64,000 bases of DNA from Pseudomonas veronii (GCF_001439695.1 NZ_JYLL01000020.1:1-64000), one strand, 5' to 3'. Positions 52,368 to 61,480 are shown, numbered from the stretch's first letter. Program-made: numbers and translations. Notes: generated by a model from the sequence alone, not told the origin.

Positions 52368-52712
52368 TTGTAGGTGCGTACCAGGTAACGCATCAGCCAT
52401 TCGTTGACTTGCGCTTCAGTTTCCGGCTTGTGGAAGTGATACAGCGTTTCGTGGGCTTCCTTCACTGTGCGAAATGGCCGCTCAACCTTGCCCTTCGAGC
52501 GGGTCGTAGTGCGTGTGCCATCCTTGCCTGCCGGCGGGAATGTGCGTCTGCCACTCGATGTCCAGTGCCTGCATGACGTTCTGGAAGACGCGGCGCTTGG
52601 CCACCGGGCCATTGTCCAGGTAGATCATCTTCGGGCGGCCTTGGAGCGGAAAGCTGGGGTCGGCCTTCGGTGATCTGACCCCGAAATGTTGGACATCAAC
52701 ATTGGGGGGCAC
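52368..52712 (-). pseudogene. Mu/TniA-like DDE transposase, truncated and frameshifted
   Basis: The part near 52650-52530 reads GRPKMIYLDNGPVAKRRVFQNVMQALDIEWQTHIP, a DDE integrase core with the second acidic residue in LDNG. A TGCC duplication at 52525-52532 shifts the frame. The rest (GKDGTRTTTRSKGKVERPFR, EVNEW-like YLVR) continues in the other frame to the Tn3 end at 52367. The bases at about 52671-52700 (TGACCCCGAAATGTTGGACA) resemble an IS3-family end. Confidence 0.75.
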
Positions 52713-52909
52713 GTAGAGACGCCGGTAGGATCAACACTTCAGTTCAGGAAGCAGTCACACGGTTGCGACCTGTACGTGTCAGCTTCGGCTGCGTCAAAAC
52801 TTGTGGACTGAATCACACAGCAGCTCACCGAAACCACTACCCGTGCGCGAATAACAGGGCACTGCTCGCGGTCAAAGCACAGGTCAACAACCAACAAGGA
52901 AGATGCACC

Positions 52910-53815
52910 ATGAGGATACGTCACCTGCGCTATTTCCTGATCGTCGCTGAAGAGCAAAGCTTTGCTCGTGCGGCGGCCAGAGTTCACATCGAACCTTCCC
53001 CGTTGTCCAGAGCCATAAGAGATCTTGAGTCCTATCTCGGTGTCCGACTGCTCCATCGCACCAAGGGGCGTATACAGCTGACTTGGCCAGGGGAGGTTTT
53101 CCGTGAGGAGGCGCGCCGCGTCCTTGCCTTCATGGATAACGCCCTGACGCGCGTGCAATCGGCCTCCCAGGGCTATCGTGGCCGGGTACGTATAGCCATC
53201 GCCGATAGCCTGGCTCAGCCTCGGCTGACACAGCTGCTGGCTCGATGCCGTGAAGAGGAACCTGCCACCGAGATTCGGATCGTGGAAATGACCGTCAACG
53301 AGATGCATAAGGCTCTTGCCCATGACGAGATAGATGCGGGTTTCACTGTCGACAGCACAGTCGCCACCAATGGCTTCACAAAGTTAAGGGTGTGGGTCGA
53401 ACGCCCTGCCATCGCTATTCCCACTCACCATCCGCTGCTTTCCCTGGATAAAGTGCCTCTTGGGGAAGCACTCCGCTACCCGTTGATTCTTTGCCATCCT
53501 GAACGTTGCGCCGGAGGACACAACGTCATTAATCATTGGTTTGAGGACGATTCGTTGCCCTCCCCCAATATTGCTGAACATGTTTCTGGTCATGAGCCAA
53601 TGATGATGCTGGTGGCCGCTGGCTATGGCATTGGTATCGGGTTGGAATCGCAGCTTTCCATTTACAACCACCCTGACGTCATTGTTCGGCCGGTTATCGA
53701 CGCTATCCCCGACACGGCAACATTCATCGTTGTACCGGAGAGGCCAATTTCAGCAGAGCTGGAACGCTTCATTAAAAGAGCGCAACACATCGGGGGCAGC
53801 ATGACCAATGAGTGA
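52910..53815 (+). CDS. LysR-family transcriptional regulator
   Basis: A 301-residue regulator. The N-terminal helix-turn-helix is MRIRHLRYFLIVAEEQSF, ARAAARVHIEPSPLSRAIRDLE. The effector domain follows. The start at 52910 has a well-placed AAGGAAG ribosome site. It stands alone between transposon debris and the ICE genes; regulators of this type are often carried at ICE edges. Its target is unknown. Confidence 0.88.
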   Translation: MRIRHLRYFLIVAEEQSFARAAARVHIEPSPLSRAIRDLESYLGVRLLHRTKGRIQLTWPGEVFREEARRVLAFMDNALTRVQSASQGYRGRVRIAIADSLAQPRLTQLLARCREEEPATEIRIVEMTVNEMHKALAHDEIDAGFTVDSTVATNGFTKLRVWVERPAIAIPTHHPLLSLDKVPLGEALRYPLILCHPERCAGGHNVINHWFEDDSLPSPNIAEHVSGHEPMMMLVAAGYGIGIGLESQLSIYNHPDVIVRPVIDAIPDTATFIVVPERPISAELERFIKRAQHIGGSMTNE

Positions 53816-54298
53816 CGATGATCATTCCATGCTCAGCACTGGGCTCTCACATTAAGTTCCATACATTTTTGTCTGGTGCAAGTCTCAAATATCCCCTTCA
53901 TCATCGCGAGATAAAGGGGGCGGCCATTGAATTCAGTTGGGGAGGCGCCTGCTCATGCACAAGCGTTGGAGCTGGTAGCGCTTGTCAATCGCACCCCGCC
54001 ATTAATGACCGACTTTTTTTGTCGTCTAGATGACGAAAAATGCCGTATTCAGTTGCTACTAAATTGAACAACGAGCCAACGCCCGACGGACTATTTATCA
54101 AAACGCTGAACCTTTTAATAGTGTCAGTTCCACGGATAGCGTTGGCCGCAATGCTTCGCCTCGCAGCCTTAGCTTCAATGACGAAGCAATGAATACGATG
54201 GTCAGCACAATCCTATTGTTTGATGTGCTCCAGTGGTGACATCGATTCAATACGGGTCACGCCCAACACGTGCCACTGAGCATTAAGGAGTGACCATT
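53816..54298. other. Gene-free stretch between LysR gene and ICE genes
   Basis: No convincing frame, tRNA or terminator is visible. The stretch is less GC-rich than its surroundings. It should hold the promoter of the alpA/parA operon and may hold the ICE boundary, but no tRNA 3' end repeat was recognised. Confidence 0.5.
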
Positions 54299-54511
54299 AT
54301 GTCTGAACAGAACTCGGCTCCGATTGCGGAGCGACGCATTCTCCGCCGGCCTGAAGTCGAGGCCAAGACAGGCTTCAAACGTGCCTATCTTTACAGCCTC
54401 ATGAAGGCGGGACAATTCCCCAAAGCCATAAAACTTGGCGTCCGTGCCGTTGGCTGGGACTCCACTGAGATCGACCAGTGGATCACTGACCGCCTTAAAG
54501 AACGCGCCTGA
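54299..54511 (+). CDS. AlpA-family helix-turn-helix regulator
   Basis: A 70-residue protein of the AlpA/excisionase type (ERRILRRPEVEAKTGFKRAYLYSLMKAGQFPKAIKLG, of which the RRPEV and W-x-x-x-EID parts are diagnostic). The ATG at 54299 is favoured over GTG 54290 because AAGGAG ends eight bases before it. It is the first gene of the ICE operon and probably controls its expression or excision. Confidence 0.85.
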   Translation: MSEQNSAPIAERRILRRPEVEAKTGFKRAYLYSLMKAGQFPKAIKLGVRAVGWDSTEIDQWITDRLKERA

Positions 54512-54547
54512 CTGAGCTCCCCATTCCTTGCCAAAGAGGAGCACGTC

Positions 54548-55411
54548 ATGCAGGTGATTTCTGTTATCTCGACCAAAGGCGGTGTAGGAAAAACCACCGT
54601 AGCCGCGAACCTCGGCGGCTTTATCGCCGATGCCGGCCTAAGGGTTCTGCTGCTTGATCTTGATATGCAGCCGACGCTGTCATCCTACTACGAGCTTGCC
54701 CGTCGCGCTCCATGCGGGATCTATGAGCTGCTGGCATTCAACGAGCGCGACATTGCGCGCCTGGTATCGCGCACCGTCATAGACCGGCTGGACGTGATTC
54801 TGTCCAATGACGCGCATCGGCAGTTGAACACCCTCTTGCTGCATGCCCCGGATGGGCGGCTTCGACTGCGGCACCTGCTACCGGTGTTTCAGCCGCACTA
54901 CGACCTGGTGCTACTCGATACTCAAGGCGCTCGCAGTGTGCTGCTCGAGATGGCCGTGCTGGCGTCCGAACAGGCGGTCTCGCCCGTCACCCCCGAAATC
55001 CTCGCCGCGCGTGAAATGCGCCGAGGCACTCTGCAGCTCATCGAAGACATCGCCCCCTATAGGCATCTGGGCATTAACCCGCCACACCTTCATCTCCTGC
55101 TCAACCGCGTACCTGCTGTGTCAGCCAATGCAAAGCTGATCCAGCAGACACTGCGTTTGATCTACCGAGATCAGGAAGGGGTTCACGTCCTGCGTACCGA
55201 GATTCCTGCAATCGAGGCATTTCCCCGAGCGGCAACGCGTGGTTTGCCGGTCCACCGGGTTGAGCACCGACGGCCCACTGGCCGAGTCGCGGCAGCCGCA
55301 CTGGACATTGTCCGCGGGCTGGCCAGCGAACTGTGCCCGCAATGGCAGGAACAGTTCGCTCTGGTCACCGGGAAGTTTGAGGGAAGACATTCTCATGTTG
55401 AACGCCCATGA
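54548..55411 (+). CDS. parA: ParA-family partition ATPase
   Basis: A 287-residue ATPase with the deviant Walker A motif KGGVGKTT at residues 10-17 and LLLDLDMQPT behind it. ParA (Soj) of ICEs keeps the excised circle stable. It starts 36 bases after the AlpA gene and overlaps the next gene by 17 bases. Confidence 0.9.
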   Translation: MQVISVISTKGGVGKTTVAANLGGFIADAGLRVLLLDLDMQPTLSSYYELARRAPCGIYELLAFNERDIARLVSRTVIDRLDVILSNDAHRQLNTLLLHAPDGRLRLRHLLPVFQPHYDLVLLDTQGARSVLLEMAVLASEQAVSPVTPEILAAREMRRGTLQLIEDIAPYRHLGINPPHLHLLLNRVPAVSANAKLIQQTLRLIYRDQEGVHVLRTEIPAIEAFPRAATRGLPVHRVEHRRPTGRVAAAALDIVRGLASELCPQWQEQFALVTGKFEGRHSHVERP

Positions 55412-55655
55412 ACTGGCCCGTGGCCACAAGCGACTACTGCCACTGATTGAACATGCCCTGAGCGAGGGTTGGAATGTCTCCCGAACACCTGGCGGGCACC
55501 TGAAATTCGTCAAGCCGGGCTTACCGCCGATTTATACCAGCGCGACAGCCAGCGATCACCGGGCAGAACGCAATGCGCGCGCCATGCTGCGGCGCGCACA
55601 ACGTCACGCCACAGTGGTCGAGCACCCCGATCAAGAGGGAGCCGACCATGACTGA
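55395..55655 (+). CDS. Small HicA-like-fold protein between parA and parB
   Basis: An 86-residue protein (MLNAHELARGHKRLLPLIEH). The middle part has the pattern of HicA mRNA interferases: a helix, then GWNVSRTPGGHLKFVKPGLPP with a central histidine, and SDHRAERNARAMLRRA as the closing helix. No HicB antitoxin is nearby. It overlaps parA by 17 bases and parB by eight, so it is part of the partition operon. The function is unknown; an RNA-binding role is inferred. Confidence 0.7.
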   Translation: MLNAHELARGHKRLLPLIEHALSEGWNVSRTPGGHLKFVKPGLPPIYTSATASDHRAERNARAMLRRAQRHATVVEHPDQEGADHD

Positions 55656-57372
55656 TGTCTCCCCAGAAGACATCGCCAGCAAGCTCCTGAGCGATGGTTT
55701 CACACGCAACGGCCCGGTAGCGAGTTCGATGAGCGATCCGATCGCCGACACGCCAATGGTGGTGACGCTGGACCAGTTACGCTCCTATGAGCTCGATCCG
55801 AGGCTGACGCGCAATCCGCTGTACGAGGAGATCAAAGCGTCCATCCGCCAGCGTGGGCTGGATGCCCCGCCGCCGATCACCCGACGCCCTGGTGCCGATC
55901 ACTACATCATCCGTAACGGCGGCAACACGCGCCTGGCGATACTGCGCGATCTTTGGAGTGAGAGCAAAGACGAGCGATTCTTCCGTATCGGCTGCCTGTT
56001 CCGCCCATGGCCGGAGCGTGGCGAGATCGTTGCCCTGACGGGACATTTGGTCGAGAACGAACTTCACGGCGGCCTGTCGTTCATCGAACGTGCCCTGGGC
56101 ATCGAAAAAGTCCGTGAGCTCTATGAGCAAGAGGATGGTAAATCGCTGTCGCAATCAGAGCTTGCCCGACGCCTCAAGGCTGATGGCTACCCCGTGCCCC
56201 AACCCCACATCAGCCGCATGCAGGAGGCGATCCAGTTCCTGCTGCCAGCGATACCGAACGTGCTCTATGCCGGCCTCGGACGCCCCCAAGTCGAGCAACT
56301 GACCAGCCTGCGTAGGGCCGGTTCCCGGATCTGGGATGCGCGCATGACCAGAAACAGTGCGAGCATTGATTTTGCGACGCTGTTCCAGGACGTCCTGATG
56401 GTATTTGACTCCCCAGGGAGCTTTGCGGCGCAGCGAGTACAGGATGAGCTGATCGGTCAAATGGCCGATTTGCTCGGGGTGGACTATGACACGCTGGCAT
56501 TCGAGATCACCGATTCCGAGAAGCGCTGGCAACTGCTGAATAGTGACCCCAACAACACGTCCAGCACGGCGACTACCGGACAGGCACCCACGAGCCAGCC
56601 AACATTGCCATCGACGGTCGCACCGCCGCCGTCAGCATCCACACCGCGGACGACGGAGACATCCAGAACATCTGCAAGCGAGCCCCATACGCTCCAAGGT
56701 GGATCTGCAACACGTCCTCCGGCCGACGCGGTTGAGGATCAACAGGACAAGGACGATCGCTCGGTCTTGTTTCAGGAACATATCGTTTCGCCGGCCGAGA
56801 CCACCGATCGCCTGCAGTCGATCCAGCGACTGGTGGCTGACCACACCGGCGAGACACCACCTGATTTCGGAACAAACGTCCTGCAGGCCATCCCTGTCCA
56901 GGCTGGAGGTCTCTATCCGATCTCGGATGTCTGGTACATCGACCCCAGCCTCGATACACCCGATCGGCTGCGTATCCACATCGCTCAATTCGCGCGTGAG
57001 ATCGCCAACGAAGCGGGTCTGGATGATGGCATCGTCGCCTGCAACGAGGGCATCGGCTTCACGTGCGCACGAGCGTTTGGCGAGTTGGACACGCCATCAA
57101 ATCTCCCGCGCTCGTTACTGTCACTGCTGCATGCCTTGAGCGCCCCCTATCAGCCGGTCGGCAGTTTGCCTGTACGCATCAACACAGCACAACTGGCCGA
57201 GGACCTGGGCGCTCTTTTACTGGGGCAGGTGCGTACGCCCTCATCACAGCAGGTCGTGCGTCTGAGCGACAGTGGGCTGGTGAAGCTTTTCCGCTTGTTG
57301 AGGCTTGCCAGGCGATTGCTGGACATCGAGGCCGGCATCACTGATGGCGACACCGCCATGCACGGATCATGA
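55648..57372 (+). CDS. parB: ParB-family protein of PFGI-1-class ICEs
   Basis: A 574-residue protein with an N-terminal ParB/Srx-type nuclease-like domain (VTLDQLRSYELDPRLTRNP, then RNGGNTRLAIL), a helix-turn-helix area (SQSELARRLKADGYPVPQPHISRMQ) and a long C-terminal region rich in S/T/P linkers at about 290-380. It is longer than chromosomal ParB and fits the ICE-specific family. It would bind a centromere-like site; the repeats at 59226 are a candidate. Confidence 0.88.
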   Translation: MTDVSPEDIASKLLSDGFTRNGPVASSMSDPIADTPMVVTLDQLRSYELDPRLTRNPLYEEIKASIRQRGLDAPPPITRRPGADHYIIRNGGNTRLAILRDLWSESKDERFFRIGCLFRPWPERGEIVALTGHLVENELHGGLSFIERALGIEKVRELYEQEDGKSLSQSELARRLKADGYPVPQPHISRMQEAIQFLLPAIPNVLYAGLGRPQVEQLTSLRRAGSRIWDARMTRNSASIDFATLFQDVLMVFDSPGSFAAQRVQDELIGQMADLLGVDYDTLAFEITDSEKRWQLLNSDPNNTSSTATTGQAPTSQPTLPSTVAPPPSASTPRTTETSRTSASEPHTLQGGSATRPPADAVEDQQDKDDRSVLFQEHIVSPAETTDRLQSIQRLVADHTGETPPDFGTNVLQAIPVQAGGLYPISDVWYIDPSLDTPDRLRIHIAQFAREIANEAGLDDGIVACNEGIGFTCARAFGELDTPSNLPRSLLSLLHALSAPYQPVGSLPVRINTAQLAEDLGALLLGQVRTPSSQQVVRLSDSGLVKLFRLLRLARRLLDIEAGITDGDTAMHGS

Positions 57373-57383
57373 GGACGGCCGCC

Positions 57384-57944
57384 ATGCCCGACCCCCATCC
57401 GCTCAATCAGGCAGTGATCGCGCAAGCGCTCCACGATTTGCGCAACGGCCAGCTACGCCGGGCAAAATCCATGGGGTTCGACGACACGGCGCTGGAGGCA
57501 CTCAAGCACCCGGCCATGGCCAGTCTCCTGGCCAACGCAACCGTTAAATGGTGCTCAGTGAGCGTGAACAAGGAGGTGCTGCATCATCTCTTGAGCCAGG
57601 TGAATGATGTCACCCGGGAGATTGAAGAAATCGATCGGCTTCTGCGGCTGGGAGCGAGTACGGAGCTCATCAGCAAGTTCTACGGCTTGACCCACCAGGA
57701 AATCGCCCTCAGGCGCGACGTCATCGGGCTACCGAAACGCAAGGGCCGGCATCCGGTCCTGTCAGAAGAACAGGACGCTGATCTCTGGCATCGCTGGTCA
57801 GCGACCGTCAAAGAACGTGGCACCGAGTTGAACGACGACATGGCAATGCTTGCGATTACAGCCGATCTTGCCGAATGCACGGGCCTGCCCATCTCAGTGA
57901 TCTGGAGCGCTATCCGAGGGTGGATTGATGAAGGGCTGGTCTGA
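57384..57944 (+). CDS. DUF2857-family ICE protein
   Basis: A 186-residue protein of a family found almost only in such ICEs. It begins HPLNQAVIAQALHDLRNGQL, has a helix-turn-helix-like stretch (STELISKFYGLTHQEIALRR) and a C-terminal helical part. It shares its final bases with the rep start (TGATG). Function unknown; a DNA-binding regulatory role is plausible. Confidence 0.82.
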   Translation: MPDPHPLNQAVIAQALHDLRNGQLRRAKSMGFDDTALEALKHPAMASLLANATVKWCSVSVNKEVLHHLLSQVNDVTREIEEIDRLLRLGASTELISKFYGLTHQEIALRRDVIGLPKRKGRHPVLSEEQDADLWHRWSATVKERGTELNDDMAMLAITADLAECTGLPISVIWSAIRGWIDEGLV

Positions 57945-59131
57945 TGGGCAGTCCACGTCATTCACGCGGCCCCGTATCGCTGGGGGAGCTGTTCGACCAG
58001 GCACTGCAGCACATGCAACCTCCCCCGGACACAACACCGGCGCCGACTCCGGCACCCCCTCCCTCTGATGGATTCATCTTCAGCGGCAACCGCCATGACA
58101 GCGTGCCCCGTGCATTGCTGCTGGATAACCGGCTGACCCCGCTTGAACGAAATGCCTGGCAGGTCTTTCGTCTGCTGCTCAACGACGATGGGGTCACCGC
58201 CTTCCCCACCTACGATCAGCTCTGCCCCTATCTGGCCTCAATGCCGTGCACGGCTCGTGCGTCCCATGAGACCGTCGCGCGGGCGCTAACGTTGCTGCGC
58301 CTGACGCGCTGGATCAGTCTGGTGAGGCGCCGTCGTGATCCGAAAACAGGACGAATACAGGGCAATCTCTATGTGCTGCACGACGAGCCCCTGACGCCCT
58401 ATGAAGCCATTCAGCTCGACCCGGATTATTTGGGTCTGGTCAGCCAGGCATTGAATCACGCCAGCAAGTCCGTCCAGCGTGTCGGTGTGCACACGCTCAA
58501 AGAAATGGCCGACGACCCGCTGCTCAGCGGGCGAATACTGCCAAGCAGGCTTCAGGTGCTGTCGCAGCGATTGGCTGCGCAAGGCTGGACCGAAGAGCAA
58601 AGTTATCCACAACCTGGGGATGACCACGAATCCGAAGAAGGTCCCAAAGACTTACTTCGGAATCCTACCCCCCCGACTTCGGAATCCGAAGCAGGCGTAA
58701 AACCCAGTAAAACCGACTCACTTCGGAATCCGAAGACCGATAGTACTGTACGTAAAGAAAAAGAATTAAAAGAAGTACGTACAGTACCGCGCGAGCGGGG
58801 AAAACTTCGCCTACCCGAACGCTTCCTGTCACTCAAAGCAGAGCAGCAATCAGGCGCGCTGACCGCACTGCAGCCTGTGGATGCCGAGTTGCACCAAGCC
58901 ATCCTCGACGAATGGGATGCACGTTGTCGGGCAAGCTCAGTGCGCAACCCTGCGGGCTACCTGTTTGGCATCATTCAGAAGGCCATGAAGGGTGAGTTTC
59001 ACGCCTGGGTCGGTCAGAAGACAGCCAGCCCCCCGGTAAGCCAGCCCCCACAGCCACCGCCAACGCAGGCTGTCGACCCTGAAGTCGCCCGAAAGAACAT
59101 CGCACGGCTGCGCTCTCTGCTGGGTAGGTGA
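57944..59131 (+). CDS. STY4528-family ICE replication protein
   Basis: A 395-residue protein of the pathogenicity-island replication family. The N-terminal part has a winged-helix pattern like plasmid initiators (LTPLERNAWQVFRLLLNDDG, SHETVARALTLLRLTRWISL). A low-complexity linker (about 215-285) is encoded by DNA with repeated motifs, and the C-terminal domain (EWDARCRASSVRNPAGYLFG) is DnaT/primosome-like. It may start replication of the excised ICE. The internal repeats suggest that the origin lies within the gene. Confidence 0.85.
   Translation: MGSPRHSRGPVSLGELFDQALQHMQPPPDTTPAPTPAPPPSDGFIFSGNRHDSVPRALLLDNRLTPLERNAWQVFRLLLNDDGVTAFPTYDQLCPYLASMPCTARASHETVARALTLLRLTRWISLVRRRRDPKTGRIQGNLYVLHDEPLTPYEAIQLDPDYLGLVSQALNHASKSVQRVGVHTLKEMADDPLLSGRILPSRLQVLSQRLAAQGWTEEQSYPQPGDDHESEEGPKDLLRNPTPPTSESEAGVKPSKTDSLRNPKTDSTVRKEKELKEVRTVPRERGKLRLPERFLSLKAEQQSGALTALQPVDAELHQAILDEWDARCRASSVRNPAGYLFGIIQKAMKGEFHAWVGQKTASPPVSQPPQPPPTQAVDPEVARKNIARLRSLLGR
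58622..58787. repeat. Iteron-like repeats and inverted repeat inside the rep gene
   Basis: The palindrome ACTTCGGAATCCGAAG is complete at 58676 and 58720, partial at 58654 and half at 58628. The first three starts are 22 and 44 bases apart. A perfect 12-base inverted repeat (GTACTGTACGTA at 58743-58754, TACGTACAGTAC at 58776-58787) follows, enclosing an AT-rich 21-base loop. The repeats are out of codon register with each other, so selection is on DNA, not protein. Confidence 0.7.
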
Positions 59132-59225
59132 AAGCAGCACCCACGGGGCATCAATGGCGTTTTGCCAATGCTCAACATCAGGGTTTGTCCTATACCTCTG
59201 CCAGCAAGTCCAACGACGTCCATGA

Positions 59226-59567
59226 TCGCCTATACCACTGGTATAGTTGAACACACTGCCTTCCCTTCAATGCATCACCTCCAGCCGCAGAGTCATTCGC
59301 CTGAAGAGTCCACCGAAGGCCACCGTCGCCTATACCACTGGTATAGTTGAACAGGCTGCCTTCCCTGCAACGCATCATCTCCAGCCTCAGGTCATCCGCC
59401 TGAAGAGTCCACCGAAGGCCACCGTCGCCTATACCACTGGTATAGTTGAACAGACTGCGTTCCTTGCAATGCATCACCTCCAGCCCCGGGGTCATCCGCC
59501 TGAAGCGTCCACTGAAGGCCACCGTCGCCTATACCACTGGTATAGTTGAACAGGCTGCCTTCCGGCA
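59226..59567. repeat. Three and a half tandem repeats of about 100 bp, each with a perfect palindrome
   Basis: TATACCACTGGTATA occurs at 59231, 59331, 59430 and 59530, inside units of 99-100 bases that are highly alike (the shared unit continues GTTGAACA, CATCACCTCCAGCC and CGCCTGAAGAGTCC). The fourth unit stops after about 42 bases. The stretch 59132-59748 has no convincing gene. It lies directly behind rep and close to parAB, so it is a candidate origin, partition or control site. Confidence 0.85.
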
Positions 59568-59748
59568 ACGGTGGCGGGCAACGGACGCAGAATGCCTCAC
59601 GCCACCCTCTCATCCGCAGGGAGGTGCAAGATTCCACTGCGGCAGTGCGAATTCACAAACAGGCGGTCATGCGGTGCGGTTTGATGACTGACACCCTTCC
59701 GGTCAATGCCGATGCTGGCGACTCGTTTCCTCACCGAGAGTCGTCACG

Positions 59749-60576
59749 ATGGCCACCGAACCCGAATCTTCTCTGCAGTTGAACCTTGGGTCATTGCGCA
59801 GCGCGATGTCGCTGACACTGCACACCCATCATGCGTCCCGCATCTGGCACGGACGCGCGCCCTCCGAAGGCAAGCCGGGCATTGTTGGCCTCAACGGTTT
59901 TGTCGCCATCATGACCAAGCTCAAGCGAGGTTCTGAGCAAGACGACCCCTACTCCGACTGGTGGATGCTGCGCATCGAAGACAAGCTCAGCACCACCAAG
60001 GCACAACTCCAGACCCTGCGCGAACAGGTTGATCAGGCGCTGGCCGATGTGCCGGCGGCACTCAGTCTGGGCGAGAACCTCAACGTCCAGCCGGTAAAGC
60101 TACCCCTGTTCGTGGCCTCGCAACTCGGCTTCATGGCGGTCTATCTGCTGGCCGACTACGACGACCTGGCCCGGCGCCTGATCCTGGCGCATCACACGGC
60201 CCTGATCGACCGCAGCACCCTGGAACGCTGGCTCAATGAAGGCGCACATGCGCTGCGCAGCCTTTTCAGCCTGGCGCAGCAGTATCGCTACTCCGGTACG
60301 AAGCGCGATGATTTCGCCGCAAACAACGCGGCGGCGCGTGCCGCCCTGGAGAAATACGGTGAACTGCCGCAGGACGTGCTGGAAGGCACGCGCCGTTCAC
60401 GCTTTGCGCCACCGCTCATCCGTCGTGCCCCTTTTGCATCGGCGCCAACTCCGTCAACAACTTCCGATATTGCGCCAGCCGGTGAACCCGACGCGGCTGA
60501 GCCAGCCGTATCTGCAGGGGGACCTCTGGGCGAAGACTCTTCCGTGTCGTTGGACCGCGAGGACCACCCAGCATGA
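59749..60576 (+). CDS. PFL_4669-family ICE protein (DUF1845)
   Basis: A 275-residue protein of an ICE-specific family. It begins SSLQLNLGSLRSAMSLTLHT and has the conserved HGRAPSEGKPGIVGLNGFVAIM and DWWMLRIEDKL stretches. The C-terminal 70 residues are low-complexity. Function is not known; it travels with the replication and SSB genes. It overlaps the next gene by four bases. Confidence 0.85.
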   Translation: MATEPESSLQLNLGSLRSAMSLTLHTHHASRIWHGRAPSEGKPGIVGLNGFVAIMTKLKRGSEQDDPYSDWWMLRIEDKLSTTKAQLQTLREQVDQALADVPAALSLGENLNVQPVKLPLFVASQLGFMAVYLLADYDDLARRLILAHHTALIDRSTLERWLNEGAHALRSLFSLAQQYRYSGTKRDDFAANNAAARAALEKYGELPQDVLEGTRRSRFAPPLIRRAPFASAPTPSTTSDIAPAGEPDAAEPAVSAGGPLGEDSSVSLDREDHPA

Positions 60577-61088
60577 CCGCATCCAACCGCTTCTTGGCAC
60601 TGGAACAGGCGGACTTCCAGCGGCTGGAACACGCAGGCTACCTAAAAGGCCTTTTAAAACCTTTTAAAGGTAATGGGGAGCTTGCGACCTGGGCCAGCCA
60701 GTGCAAAGCACTGCGGGACGATCTGATCGGACTGGCGCAGCGCAAGGTGCTGTCGCAGGCCCGCAGCCACCCCTTCAACCTCCTTCCTGTGCAACTGGCC
60801 CAGCAAACCACTGGCGCAGGCACGACCTTTCTGCGCTGGCGCAACCTTGATCGCTCACGCATGGGTACGGCTTTGTGGGAGGAGCTGCTTGCCAGCCCCG
60901 GCACACCGACATCGCTGATCGATGACCTCTACACCATCGAGGTGCAGCGCATCGTGCTGAACCTGCAGATCAGCCTCACTCACAGCATCGCCCGCCAAAC
61001 CTCGGAATGCGCCAGCAAGTTGGTCCACGCCGAGGGGGCTTACCAACGGCGTGTCCACGCCACCACCCCCAAGGAGTCACACCCATGA
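60573..61088 (+). CDS. DUF3158-family ICE protein
   Basis: A 171-residue, mainly helical protein (RFLALEQADFQRLEHAGYLK; later TGAGTTFLRWRNLDRSRMG). The family is confined to ICEs and always lies between PFL_4669 and SSB genes. It overlaps both neighbours by four bases, so the three are made together. Function unknown. Confidence 0.82.
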   Translation: MTASNRFLALEQADFQRLEHAGYLKGLLKPFKGNGELATWASQCKALRDDLIGLAQRKVLSQARSHPFNLLPVQLAQQTTGAGTTFLRWRNLDRSRMGTALWEELLASPGTPTSLIDDLYTIEVQRIVLNLQISLTHSIARQTSECASKLVHAEGAYQRRVHATTPKESHP

Positions 61089-61480
61089 GCACGCATTTCT
61101 ACGGCGAGGGCAACATCGGTTCTGCGCCAGAATTCCGCGAGTTTCCGAACGGCAACAATGAGCCGCGCAGGCTGCTGCGCCTGAATGTCTATTTCGACAA
61201 CCCCGTGCCTACCAAGGAGGGCTTTGAAGATCGCGGTGGGTTCTGGGCGCCGGTCGAGATCTGGCATCGCGACGCCGAGCGCTGGGCCGCGCTGTACCAG
61301 AAGGGCATGCGCGTCTTGGTCGAAGGTCGGGCGGTGAAAGACGATTGGGAGGATGCGGACGAAAACGAGCGCGTGACCTTCAAGATCGAAGCGCGTCGCG
61401 CTGGCATCCTGCCTTATCGCATTGAGTCTGTCGTGCTCGGGGCCAAGCCCGCGGCAGCGGAGCCAGCCGAGAACGAGTGA
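61085..61480 (+). CDS. ssb: Single-stranded DNA-binding protein
   Basis: A 131-residue OB-fold protein of the ICE type. It has the pattern GNIGSAPEFREFPNGNNE, RRLLRLNVYFDNP, FWAPVEIWHRDAERWAALYQKGMRVLVEGR. It lacks the long acidic tail of chromosomal SSB (it ends AEPAENE), which suggests specialised use in ICE replication or transfer. Overlaps the DUF3158 gene by four bases. Confidence 0.88.
   Translation: MSTHFYGEGNIGSAPEFREFPNGNNEPRRLLRLNVYFDNPVPTKEGFEDRGGFWAPVEIWHRDAERWAALYQKGMRVLVEGRAVKDDWEDADENERVTFKIEARRAGILPYRIESVVLGAKPAAAEPAENE

Noticed and set aside
53816..54298. Attachment site or tRNA-Lys remnant at the ICE edge
   Set aside because: ICEs of this class often use tRNA 3' ends, but no tRNA T-arm or acceptor sequence could be recognised here.
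59226..59567. CRISPR array
   Set aside because: The units are near-identical over their full length, with no short repeat/unique spacer pattern and no cas genes. Peptides read across the repeats are by-products of the tandem structure.
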